Shown piece after piece: positions 21,759 to 32,750 of a stretch of DNA of 64,000 bases. The stretch lies in contig CM034297.1 of the NCBI GenBank assembly GCA_019925795.1, forward strand, positions 49,433,941 to 49,497,940, given 5' to 3'. How positions within the stretch are numbered: the stretch's first letter is position 1; every line of letters starts with the position of its first letter. The notes beneath the pieces were generated by a model. It saw only the letters and a program-made list of their open reading frames with translations, was not told the origin of the DNA and did no database searches. The stretch is from Dendrobium chrysotoxum (Eukaryota; Streptophyta; Magnoliopsida; Asparagales; Orchidaceae). A program made the translations under genes and the position numbers.

Positions 21759-23640
21759 CATCAATTTGAAAAAGCTTAAATCTCTTATAATATGTAAAGG
21801 CTAATAGCACCCTAATAGCTTTTAATCTAGCTACAGGGGCAAAGGTCTCCTCAAAATCAATCCCTTCTATTTGGTTGTACCCTTTAGCCACCAATCTTGC
21901 CTTATTCCTAACCACAACAACAGAATCATTCATTTTATTCTTATAGACCCACTTGGTTCCATCTATACTTTGATCCTTAGGTCTTTCTACTAACTCCCAA
22001 ACATCATTTCTCATAAATTGATTAAGTTCTTCTTGTATAGATAAGATCCATAATTCATCAGAAAGGGCTTGATTGATGTTGGTGGGTTCAGTCATTGATA
22101 TAAAGGCAGAATGGTTTACTTCCTTCCTAAGTTCATGCCTAGTTCTAACACCTTCAGAAGGATCTCCTAAGATCAATTCTTTAGGATGACTCAAAGAATA
22201 TCTCCAATCTCTAGGCAAATTATTTTTAGTTTCTACCCTTTCCTCTAGATTTGCATTTTCTACTCCTTGGGTAATCTCTCTTACTTCCTCTTCTTCATCA
22301 ACTCTAACCTCCTTAGGATCAAATTCATCAAACACTATATGAGTAGTCTCCTCCACCACCAATGTCCTCTTGTTAAACACCCTAAAGGATTTTCCCACAC
22401 TTGAATATTCTAAGAACACTCCTTCATCAGATTTTGGGTCCAATTTTTCTAAGGATGATTTCCCATTATTAAGACTAAATACCTTACAGTCAAAGACATG
22501 GAGATGAGACAAGTTTGGAGTTCTACCCTTAATGATCTCATAGGGTATCTTATTCAGATTGGATCTAACATTCACCATATTCAATACATAACAGGTTGTG
22601 TTCACCGCTTCTGCCCAAAAGTATTTTGGAAGTGAATATTCAGTAAATATGGCTCTAACATCTTCCACTAAGGTCTTGTTCTTCCGTTTAGCTACCTCAT
22701 TCTGCTGAGGGGTCCTAGGAGCTGAAAAGTTATGGCTAATTCCTTACTCCTCACAAAAGGTTTCAAATCTCATATTTTCAAACTCTCCACCATGATCACT
22801 ATGGATGGTCAAGATCTCACAACCTAACTTCTTCTGAATCCAACTAGAGAAAGATTTAAATTCATCTAATGACTCAAATTTATGTGATAGAAATCTAATC
22901 TAAGTGAACCTCGAGTAATCATCGACAATCACAAATCCATAGACTTTTTCCCCTAAGTTGGCAGTGCTAATGGGTCCAAAGAGATCCATGCGAAGGACTT
23001 CTAAAGGTCTAGATGTGTTGATGTCCTTAATGGAGTGAAAATGGGATTGGACTTGCTTCCTTAGCTGACAGGCATCACACAGGTGGTCCTTAGTAAGCTT
23101 AAGCTTAGGGACACCTCTAACTAAGTCCTTTTGGGTGAGTCTTCTAAGGATTTTCATACTTGCATGATATAATCTCCTGTGCTACAACCAAGACTCATCA
23201 GCAACAGTTTTTAAGCAAAATGAAGAAGCACATACAATATTATTTCAATCAAGCATATAGATGTTGTTGATCCTCTTATCCTATAAAATAATATTATTAT
23301 TTAAGCTTATAATGCATATGTTTGCCAGAAACTTGATGCTGAACTCTTTGTCAAAGAGTTGGCTGATGCTGAGAAGGTTGTATTTCAGTCCATCTATAAG
23401 CAAAATATTTTCAATCAAAAGGTTCTTGGAGTTTTCGATTATACCCGCGCCCACCACTTTTCTAGTGGTGTTGTCTCCAAGAGTCACCTTGCCTCCAACC
23501 TTAGCCTCCAACAAAATAATTTTTTTGCATCTCCAGTCATATATCTTGAGCATCCGCTGTCCTTGTACCATATGCTCTCACGAGGTCTTATGTGAGAGCA
23601 CACCTACAAAATCATCAAATGTCAGATTTAGGAACCCAAA
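21759..23640 (-). pseudogene. Copia pol, 5' part: protease, integrase, start of reverse transcriptase
   Basis: The protease carries DSGCSRYMTGD (Asp-Ser-Gly codons at 23553-23561). Next come LVDGLK-like and LLSISQL stretches, a GAG-pre-integrase CDACQLRK motif, and the integrase core: D in LRMDLFGP, D in IHSDHGGEF, and NEVAKRKN where the family has a Glu before RKN. That third catalytic residue is Lys here, consistent with G-to-A, so integrase is inactive. The C-terminal integrase part (FWAEAVNTTCYVLN) is open from 22668. RT begins with ELNQFMRNDVWELV and ends FKLFQID at the CACTA junction. Other breaks are the stop at about 22900 after DDYSRFT and a frameshift between the protease frames. 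Confidence 0.85.
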
Positions 23641-23961
23641 TAGGTTTGGATTCCTTCTTATAAAAAGAAGAATGCAATGCATGTGTGTTATGCTATGAAA
23701 TATGTAATTTGGGCCTCCACACCCAATGTGTACTACGATAAACAGTGCATGTATGAGAGATATGTCCTAACATGCCACATGAGAAATATCTAACACCAAG
23801 AAAAGGATTAACTAATCTACGGGGGTGATTGTACCTCTTTCTAGGTTTGAATGATGCTTGCTTTGATGACTTTGAATGAGATTCTTCAAGTGATGGAGGT
23901 TTGTAAAATTGTGTAACTATAGGAGGTGTTTTATTTTTCTCAAATGTACTAATTTTTACAC

Positions 23962-25370
23962 TTAGAAATTTATTTTTTTTAGACTTACAATTTCAAATTT
24001 TAAATAATACTCACTACTACCTAAATCAGATGTATGAGTTTCTAATTCTTTAAATACAACTTCTAATTCAACATGCGATGCTTTGAATGAATCATGCTCA
24101 ATTATTAATTCAGAATGTTTTTTATTCAACTCATCGAATTCATCAAGTAGTGACATGTGATTTCTATCAAGTGTAGAATGATCCTTAAGTAACACTTCAT
24201 GCTCTTTTTGCAGATTCAGGAATTCTAATTTCAGACTAGCTTGAGTTTTCTTAAGTTTTCTATATGACAAATAAATTTTCTCAGAAACATCATGTAATTG
24301 ATCGTAGGTTAGTTCACATACCTCTTCTTGATCAGACTGACCAAGATGTTCATCCACCATCAAACACAAGTTTGTAGTCTCCTCTTCAGCTTCAGTCTCA
24401 GAGGAGTCAGATACAGAATCCGCCCAAAAAGCCTTTTAGATCTTCTTCTTGTCCTTCATGAACTTGGATTTCTCCTCACCCATCTCCTTACTTGGGCGAG
24501 CCTTAAGTGTAGGATAATCAATTTTTATAAGTCCAGGCTTCCTGCATTCAAAATAAAATATATCAGAAGAACCTTTAAAATTTTTGCTACTCTTACATTT
24601 ATTCCACTTCTGAAAGTTCTTATGCTTCTTTCTTAGAAATCTTTTGAATTACCTAGTGATTAAGGCAACATCACACCAAGTAAGTGCCATAATTTCTCTT
24701 TTTTCTTCTCACCTGCATTAAGCTGTCTTTGGTTCACTCCTTGCTCGTAAGCAGTTAGTGATCCAAGTAAGTTATCAATAGAATAATTGTTCAAATCTTT
24801 TGATTCAGTGATAGCAATTATCTTGGCGTCATAGTTAGAGGGCAAACATCTCAAGATTTTGTTAACTTTTTTATAGTTGGTGAGTTCTCTTCCTAAAGCA
24901 TGTAGGGAGGTGATAATTTGAGTGAACCTAGTGTACATTTCAGATATTGACTCACTAGGTTTCATGCAAATGAGTTCATAGTGATGAAGCAGAATGTTCA
25001 ATCTAGACTGTTTAACTTTAGTTGTGCCCTCATAAGTGATACATAATTTATCCCAGATTTTTTTACTAGTTGTATAGGTTGACACACGTATTCAGTGCAT
25101 AGAAAAAATAGTTCAAATATTTAGCATTTAGTTGTGCTAGATCCCTATCACCAAAAGTCCATTTGATAAAAGAAAGTTCAGTTTTAATATTATTGACAAG
25201 TCTAAAAGGGGCTTCATAACCATCTTTAAAAAGCATGCACATGCGATAATCAATTGATTGTAAAAAGGTGGACATGCGAGTTTTCTAGAAATCAAACGGT
25301 ATGTTATCAAACAAAGGTGGACGAGTAATGGAATAACCTTCAGTATTATTCTATTACCAAAGTTAGCCAT
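23962..25370 (-). pseudogene. Copia gag (Sirevirus-type), broken
   Basis: Gag forms the virus-like particle. The likely start is the ATG at 25370 (MANFGN). After a frameshift it reads EGYSITRPPLFDN, then a stop where the family has Trp (TGG to TAG), then MSTFLQSIDYRM. The UBN2-like core follows at 24660-25085 (TKVKQSRLNILLHHYEL, LPSNYDAKIIAI). A degenerate zinc knuckle FECRKPGLIKIDYP at about 24540 has lost Cys and His positions. The acidic stretch SVSDSSETEAEEETT, then CLMVDE, and a Leu-rich coiled coil (23962-24369; 135 codons open) are typical of Sirevirus gag proteins. Confidence 0.8.
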
Positions 25371-25414
25371 GGATCAAATTCAAAAGTTTTTCAAAACTTG
25401 ATTTTATGAATCCC

Positions 25415-25426
25415 GCTCTGATACCA
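25415..25426 (-). other. Copia primer-binding site (tRNA-iMet)
   Basis: On the minus strand: TGGTATCAGAGC, two bases after the LTR end CTTTCA. This is complementary to the 3' end of initiator methionine tRNA, the usual primer of plant Copia elements. It fixes the element's orientation as minus. Confidence 0.92.
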
Positions 25427-25428
25427 CT

Positions 25429-27252
25429 TGAAAGTTTGTTAGGGATGTTAAGCCCTTATGAACTAGCCCAAGATTAACCAAGAGGGGGGTGAATTGGTAA
25501 TTTTAAAAATTCATGAGCAAAAGTGATTTAAAAAATCTTTTTGAATATTTTAAAATATTTATAGTTTCATGATGATGTGCAGATGTTCAACAATAATAAA
25601 ATAATAATCACAATCACACAATCATTAACAGAAAAATAATTACAAAAAATAATCAGAAAGAACACACCAAATTTTATAGTGGTTCGGTCAACTTGACCTA
25701 CATCCACTTCCCACAGCCTCCCCTCTGAGTATTGCACTAACACTAAGTGACTCTCCTTCTGCTCCCACAGCAAGGTGGAGAATCCTGTATAAAAACTCTT
25801 TTCCACCAACCTAGTGAGGTAGAGAACCCGGACTCCTTTTGCTTCCTCTTGAAGCAGCTAGAGAACCTGGACTCCTTTCACTTCCTCCTAAAGCAAGCAG
25901 AGAACCTTGATCTTTATGCAGACTATCCTTCCACGGAGATACTAAGGACAAGAGATGACGACCGAAGAAGATGACTCAGATCCTTGCTTGGAGAAACCTT
26001 TGTGAACACCTCACAAACTCCCCCTCACAAGATCTTCTCTCTCTCCCAAGCTCTCTCTCTCTCTCCTTCTCAAGTCTCTCACAGGAAAGGATAGGGACAA
26101 AAGATCTCCATGATAGAAGACAAGAGATCTTAAATAGTAGGGCTCAAAAATTACCCTAAATTTTAACTGGTCGTCAAATATCATCCAGGATGATCCTTAT
26201 ATAGTCCTGTGCAATCAGTGTAAATCAGCCCCTTTTGGCTTGGACGATTTGGTTCTTCTGGACGATTAGAAGATAATTCTGTTCATATCATTCACGACGA
26301 TTCTGTGATCATCCGGGATGATTAGTTCAAATCAGGAATATCATCCAGAAGATAGCTAGGGATGTCCAGGAGAAAAGCCTGAACGATCTGAAGAAAACCA
26401 CTTGATCGTTCAGGGCGATACGTATATCGTCCTGTACGATTAGTTCAAAAAGACCAAAATCATCTAGCAGATTTCTCGGGTCGTAGAGCCAAACTATACT
26501 GGACGATTATAAAATGACCTGATCATCCTAGATGATATTTCTATCGTCCCGTACGATTAGTTCAAAATCGAGAATATCATCCAGAGGATTGTTCGAGTCA
26601 TCCAAGTGAAATGCTCTGGATGGTCAGGATTTCCAATTGATAGTCCAGGACGATCTTGCGATCATCCAGGATGATATGATCAAATCACTCAAACCTTAAT
26701 TACTTTTCTTAATCACCTGACTAATTTAGGCATGATTGTAATGGATCATCCAGGACGATACACGTATCGTCTGGGACAATTAGCCTAAATCTTTAAAAAT
26801 AAAAATTTATCTAACTTTGTCTGGCAGCTGAGAATTTCTTATTTGAGCATATCGTCCTGTACGTTAGATGTATCATCCAGGATGATCTGCTTAATCAGAT
26901 CGACTTAACATGGTCGCCCTAATTAGGATTTTTATTTTCAGTGGATCGTCCAGGATAATGTGAATATCGTCCAGGACGATTTAAATAAAATTTGAACAGA
27001 AACTCTAACTCACTAAAACTCTCCCCTGAGTGTGTGTGTGCAAGGTTACTTAACTTCGGGATCCGTTACATTACACTTGACTCAAAAAAGATGAAAAATT
27101 ATATTGAACCTGAAAACACAAACGGGCTGACTCGATCTTAAGTTGGCTTGAATTGCAGTTGATCTTGTGTACCTGAAATGTTAGACACTTAAATAGAAAC
27201 GAAAATATTTGCTATCATTAATACCATAGTCCTTGAATCCAGATTCACAACA
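25429..27252 (-). repeat. Copia LTR (5' LTR in element orientation)
   Basis: Runs, in plus orientation, from TGAAAGTTTGTTAGGG to TTCACAACA, giving TG...CA ends in element orientation. It is colinear with 10098-11918 and carries the same palindrome zone (about 26165-26990). The right border is followed by the target duplication GTAAG and then the interrupted LINE. Confidence 0.92.
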
Positions 27253-29351
27253 GTAAGAACTATTATTCTTCAAGCCCCAAAAGAACTTATTAAGCAATCT
27301 CTCCAATCTAAGGCAAATTAATAATATAGGTTGCAAAGTATGAAGAATAATAATAAGAATAGAATTTAATACACTTTTAATCAGCAAAAGCCTACCACCA
27401 AAAGAAAGAAAATTAGAATACCAATTTGAAAGTTTCCTTTGACAAGTAGTGAAAACATCATCAAAAAGTTGAGTCCTTTTTCTACCATTGAATAGAGGAG
27501 TACCCGAATACTTAATATGCAACAAATTGAAATTAAAGCCACAAATCCTTTTGATAGCACTAATTCTACCATGATTAACTGAGTTAGCCATAGTAAAACT
27601 ACTTTTTTCCTTATTGATAGCTAAATCACTCATGTCTTGGAATATAGAAAGAAATTTGACTTAAACTTTAATATTATTAATAGAGCCATTCAAAAAATAA
27701 TACAATCATCAGCAAAACTATGATGAGTGATCGATAAAACCACTAATAGTACGAAAGAGAAGTTTCGGATACCTTTTATAAAATTCCTCAAGACCCCTAG
27801 AAAGATATTCCACAGCAATAATAAAGAGAGCAGGAGACAACGGGTCATCTTGCCTTAAACCTTGAGAAGATTTTAAAAAATCGTGATTCCTACCATTAAT
27901 AATCACAGAAAAGTAACAATTCTCAATGCTATTCTTAATAAGCAGAATGAAGGAGTGACTAAACCCAAATAAAGATAAAACACTATATAATAAATTCCAA
28001 TTCAGATTATTATAAGCTTTAGTGATATCAAGTTTAAAAATGATATTGCCTCCTTTCACTTTAGCATTAATATCATGAGTGATCTCTTGGGCAAGGAGAA
28101 TATTGTCAGAAATGCTCCTATCTTTCACAATTGATTATAAGAAATAATTTTAGGCAAGATATTAGCTAATCTACTCGAAATGATTTTAGAAATAAGTTTA
28201 TTAAAAAAGGACCAATGACTAATTGGTCTAAAATCATTCCAATTATTGACTATCTCCTTTTTAGGACTTAAAACAATATTAGTGGAAGAAAACAATTTAG
28301 GGTAAGGGTTACCAGCAAAGAAGTCTTTCACTGCCTCCAACACATCGAACTTAATGATATTCCAAGTTTTCAGAAAAAATTTAATAGTGAACCCATCCGG
28401 ACCATCAATGGAATCCCCATTCATATTATTAATAACATTCCAAACTTCGGCCTCAGAAGAAGATTGAGTAAGTAATTAATTCTCATAATCACTAATAATG
28501 TGAGCGATCACATAGAGATTAATAATAGGAATAGTGTTAACATTATTGTTAAAAATGTTTTTAAAATGTTTAACACCCGAATTGAGGATTAAGTCCTCAG
28601 TATCAAAAACCCTCCCATCGTTGTTAACAATTTTATAAATCTGATTCCAGATCCTTTTTTATTATCCATAACATAAAAATAATTGGTATTCCTATCCCCC
28701 TCCAGAATGATTTTATTGTAGATTTCAGCCTCCATAAATTTTCCTCTTGGTTTTGCAACTGAAAGAGATTCAATTTAGCATTATCAAGACTAGAAAGATT
28801 GTCAGTTGTAGGACTATCCAAATATACCTTATCCAACTCAACCACCTTATTTCTCAGCTTCCTTAATATTAGCAAAAATATTTTTAAAGACATTTCTATT
28901 CCACCATCTTAGGACCTGCTTCAACCTACTCAATTTGGCCCAAAGTCAAGACATACCATTAATATTGTTATTAGAAAAAATCTAAGCATGCCAATTAGTT
29001 TGAATTACATTCATAAAATCATTATTAGATAACCACATATTTTGAAATCTGAAGGCAGAGGGAACAAGAGTTCTATTAGCATTAATACACAAAAGTAAGG
29101 GAGCATGATCAGAAATAGTTCTACTTAAATGTTCCACATGAGTCATAGCAAAAACAGTAATCCAATCATTATTTAATAAGATTCTATCCAATCTTTGCCA
29201 AAAAGTGGCTCTACTCCAAGTAAAAGCACCCCTAGAAAAACCAATTTCATGCAGATTGCAATCATTAATCATGGAGTTGAACTCGTCCATGGCATTAGGA
29301 TTAGGGGGATTACCCCCCCCCCCCCCCCCCCCCAACAAAGTGGCTCTACTC
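27253..29351 (-). pseudogene. LINE A ORF2, 5' part: endonuclease end and reverse transcriptase
   Basis: Continues LINE A beyond the Copia insertion. The endonuclease C-terminus has GAFTWSRATFWQRLDRILLN and SDHAPLLLC (28982-29310). After a linker, RT starts GPDGFTIKFF (28125-28424) and continues with SDNILLAQEITHDIN, FKLDITKAYNNLNW and SSQGLRQDDPLSPALFI (27718-28128). It ends LSNWYSNFLSFGGRLLLIKS and LLNKFFWGLKNN at the Copia border. GLRQDD has Asp where Gly is usual. Several stops separate the frames, one near 28130 and others around 27660-27720 where the ADD box would be. The element is truncated in the endonuclease; its 5' end at 29351 abuts repeat unit 1. Confidence 0.85.
29313..29333. repeat. 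Poly-C tract, 21 bp
   Basis: An uninterrupted run of C at the 5' end of LINE A (a G run in element orientation). It inflates an apparent poly-Gly start of the endonuclease frame. The length is suspect in any assembly. Confidence 0.8.
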
Positions 29352-29516
29352 TTTATAATTTTCTCCTCTCTAACTCATCTTCACGACCAAATAATTAGGT
29401 AACTCACAAGTTAAGAAGATCCTCAACATCAGCAATATTTTCCCTTATTCAATGGAAATGGATTTTCAAAACACTAGAAAAAAAAACAAATTAATCGCTT
29501 ATGTCAAATTATCGGT

Positions 29517-29768
29517 ATGAATTTGCTTTCAAGACCTCCACTGGGCCATGATGAACAATTAATTCCATCGAATAATTTCATATCATTTTCTGCCATTTCT
29601 TTCTCATTTTCATTTCAAAAATGTTTATGTGGTTACTCAACGTTCAATCATCATCCCTCAGATGAGGACAATTCACATCCATCTTCATTTAACATCTCAA
29701 CTGATCCTTTAGCTGCAGAATTAAATAACCTGCCAACTGCTAAAGCAGAAAATAATTCTAAACCATAA
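29517..29768 (+). other. 83-codon open frame repeated in all four units; coding status doubtful
   Basis: The frame MNLLSRPPLGHDEQL...KAENNSKP recurs at 29517, 30890, 32263 (in a 105-codon frame from 32200) and 39437. I do not recognise it. The RGYST phrase midway resembles a mitochondrial presequence end, but that is weak. An upstream ATG (MAFQNTR then an A-run of 9, 8, 10 and 9 bases in the four units) changes frame from copy to copy; only unit 3 joins it to this frame. The differences I looked at between copies mostly change the amino acid (S/V, S/A, C/R, N/K), which argues against selection on the protein. Probably leader or pseudo-exon sequence. Confidence 0.35.
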
Positions 29769-30114
29769 AGTAACGAGTTGATGAATAAAAAGTCATAAAG
29801 GAGGAACTGAAAAGTTTTCACTTAATTGGTTTCGTTTGAGATGGCTTCCTTACCGCTACTTAAAACAACTTTTTAATATAAAAATTATTGTACCAAAAAA
29901 TTGTTTTAAGAAACAATAGAAAAGCCGTCCCAAATAAAACCTTAAACATATATATGTAATCGCCAGATTGTTACTGTTGATATGATCAGAACAATTTTCT
30001 TCAGTTTCATAAATACTTCAATTTCTTTAAGTAATCTCATTGCTTTGTGGAAGTATAACTGCCAAGAAGTCTTTAACTTATGGAGGCTTATTATATTCTG
30101 AATGAGTCCCTTTC

Positions 30115-30525
30115 TTTTTTTTTTTGTTGGGGAAATCACTCGATGGAGGCCTACGTGTTAATTAATGGGAAAATACAGGTCCTAAAAGAGAATCTCCTGC
30201 TCGCTACCGCTCCGAAGAGCTACAAAAAACTTCAAAATTAAATCTAAGAGCCGGTGGTCCCCTATACTAATAAATACAGAATAACCTAATAACAATCTAA
30301 GCCTGTAAGAGATAGGACCCAAAATAAAGCTCCTACGGCTCCATCTACGAAAGAGAGATCTGCTACACTTCAAAATCTCGTTGCCATTAACCTGCAAGAT
30401 AGTTCGACTGGGAAACAAAAAAGTAGAGGCCAAAAAATATATAGTTTGATAGAAAATTAAAGTAAACCGTGAAAGGATACAGAATCTGGAATAGCCAAGC
30501 AATTTGGTAACCACAACCTGATAAA
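30115..30525 (-). mobile_element. 5'-truncated LINE 3' end (in unit 1)
   Basis: Poly-T followed by 'ggggaaatcac...ggcctacgtgttaatta' and the 'ctccgaagagctacaaaa' block shared with LINE A and C 3' ends; no coding part. Its far end is also the boundary between units 1 and 2. Unit 3 and unit 4 have an empty site at the same position ('gaatgagcccctttttgaaca' and 'gaatgagcccctttctgaaca'). Confidence 0.8.
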
Positions 30526-31899
30526 ATATTATTGTAGAACTTGAAAGCAAATCGTAACAAAATAATAAAAATTTCACTCAGGCATAAATGGCTACATGAC
30601 ATGCATTAGGACTAGTATAAATATACATAGCATGCAAGAAATAGAAAGTTAATTAGCACGTTTCTTATAAACTCAAGGCTTTTTCTCCCCAAACACCAGT
30701 CTCTCCCTTTCTCTCTCACACTCTCTTTATAATTTTCTCCTCTCTAACTCATCTTCACGACCAAATTATTAGGTAACTCACAAGTTAAGAAGATACTCAA
30801 CATCAGCAATATTTTCCCTTATTCGTTGGAAATGGCTTTTCAAAACACTAGAAAAAAAACAAATTAATCGCTTATGTCAAATTATCAGTATGAATTTGCT
30901 TTCAAGACCTCCACTGGGCCATGATGAACAATTAATTCCATTGAATAATTTCATATCATTTTCTGTCATTTCTTTCTCATTTGCATTTCAAAAATGTTTA
31001 CGTGGTTACTCAACGTTCAATCATCATCCCTCAGATGAGGACAATTCACATCCATCTTCATTTAACATCTCAACTGATCCTTTAGCTGCAGAATTAAATA
31101 AGCTGCCAACTTCTAAAGCAGAAAATAATTCTAAACCATAAAGTAACGAGTTGCTGAATAAAAAGTCATAAAGGAGGAACTGAAAAGTTTTCACTTAATT
31201 GGTTTCGTTTGAGATGGCTTCCTTACCGCTACTTAAAACAACTTTTTATTATAAAAATTATTGTACCAAAAAACTATTTTAAGAAACAGTAGAAAAGCCG
31301 TCCCAAATAAAACCTTAAACATATATATGTAATCGCCAGATTGTTACTGTTGATATGATCAGAACAGTTTTCTTCAGTTTCGTAAATACTTCAATTTCTT
31401 TAAGTAATCTCTTTGCTTTGTGGAAGTATAACTACCAAGAAGTCTTTAACTTATGGAGGCTTATTATATTCTGAATGAGTCCCTTTCTTTTTTTTTTTTG
31501 TTGGGGAAATCACTTGGTGGAGGCCTACGTGTTAATTAATGGGAAAATACAGGTCCTTAAAGAGAACCTCCTGCTCGCTACCTCTCCGAAGAGCTACAAA
31601 AAACTTCAAAATTAAATCTAAGAGCCGGTGGTCCCCTATACTAATAAATACAGAATAACCTAATAACAATCTAAGCCTGTAAGAGATAGGACCCAAAATA
31701 AAGCTCCTACGGCTCCATCTACGAAAGAGAGATCTGCTACACTTCAAAATCTCGTTGCCATTAACCTGTAAGATAGTTCGACTAGGAAACAAAAAAGTAG
31801 AGGCCAAAAAATATATAGTTTGATAGCAAATTAAAGTAAACCGTGAAAGGATACAGAATCTGGAATAGCCAAGCAATTTGGTAACCACAACCTGATAAA
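30526..31899 (+). repeat. FAR-upstream unit 2 (complete), with LINE 3' fragment
   Basis: Starts 'atattattgtagaacttg'. It contains a TATA-type box ('gtataaatata', about 30614), a CT-rich leader (30680-30750), the 83-codon frame (30890-31141), the foldback MITE (about 31199-31316) and the same LINE fragment (31488-31899, minus). It closely matches unit 1, so the LINE insertion preceded this duplication. Confidence 0.88.
31488..31899 (-). mobile_element. 5'-truncated LINE 3' end (in unit 2)
   Basis: Duplicate of 30115-30525, with poly-T at 31488-31499 and identical borders relative to the unit. It was copied with the unit rather than inserted independently. Confidence 0.8.
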
Positions 31900-32750
31900 A
31901 TATTATTGTAGAACTTGAAAGCAAATCCTAACAAAATAATAGAAATTTCACTCAGGCATAAATGGCTACATGACATGCATTAGGACTAGTATAAATATAC
32001 GTAGCATGCAAGAAATAGAAAGTTAATTAGCACGTTTCTTATAAACTCAAGGCTTTTTCTCCCCAAACACCAGTCTCTCCCTTTCTCTCTCACACTCTCT
32101 TTATAATTTTCCCCTCTCTAACTCATCTTCACGACCAAATTATTAGGTAACTCACAAGTTAAGAAAATCCTCAACATCAACAATATTTTCCCTTATTCGT
32201 TGGAAATGGCTTTTCAAAACACTAGAAAAAAAAAACAAATTAATCACTTATGTCAAATTATCGGTATGAATTTGCTTTCAAGACCTCCACTGGGCCATGA
32301 TGAACAATTAATTCCATCGAATAATTTCATATCATTTTCTGTCATTTCTTTCTCATTTGCATTTCAAAAATTTTTACGTGGTCACTCAACGTTCAATCAT
32401 CATCCCTCGGATGAGGACAATTCACATCCATCTTCATTTAACATCTCAACTGATCCTTTAGCTGCAGAATTAAATAAGCTGCCAACTGCTAAAGCAGAAA
32501 ACAATTCTAAACCATAAAGTAACGAGTTTCAGAATAAAAAGTCATAAAGGAGGAACTGAAAAGTTTTCACTTAATTGGTTTCGTTTGAGATCACTTCCTA
32601 ACGCTACTTAAAATAGCTTTTTAGTATAAAAATTATTGTACCAGAAAGCTGTTTTAAGAAACAGTAGAAAAATCGTCCCAAATGAAACTTTAAATATATA
32701 GATGTAATCGCCAGATTGTTACTGTTGCTATGAACAGAACAGTTTTCTTC

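Larger units (their letters stand above)
10098..27252 (-). mobile_element. Copia LTR retrotransposon, Sirevirus-like, carrying a nested CACTA
   Basis: Two direct LTRs (10098-11918 and 25429-27252; 1821 and 1824 bp) flank gag and pol on the minus strand. A primer-binding site matching tRNA-iMet lies two bases inside the right LTR and a polypurine tract abuts the left LTR. The 5-bp target duplication is GCAAG (10093-10097) and GTAAG (27253-27257), one transition apart. Without the 7035-bp CACTA it is about 10.1 kb. Domain order protease, integrase, RT, RNase H marks it as Copia. The gag with a UBN2-like part followed by an acidic 'CLMVDE' and coiled-coil tail is typical of Sireviruses. Over the first ~330 aligned bases the LTRs differ at about 24 places, mostly transitions, so the insertion is not recent. 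All genes are broken. Confidence 0.9.
29352..30525 (+). repeat. FAR-upstream unit 1 (5' truncated), with LINE 3' fragment
   Basis: Direct repeat of 30526-31899 with a 1374-bp period. It begins inside the CT-rich leader (the TATA part is lost at the LINE A junction). It then contains an 83-codon frame (29517-29768), a MITE-like foldback (about 29829-29942, GGTTTCGTTTGAGATGGC to GCCGTCCCAAATAAAACC) and a LINE 3'-end fragment (30115-30525, minus, poly-T first). Confidence 0.85.

Noticed and set aside
10098..27252. Integrated pararetrovirus or other virus
   Set aside because: Paired LTRs, tRNA-iMet primer site, polypurine tract and Copia gene order identify an LTR retrotransposon; no movement or coat protein is seen.
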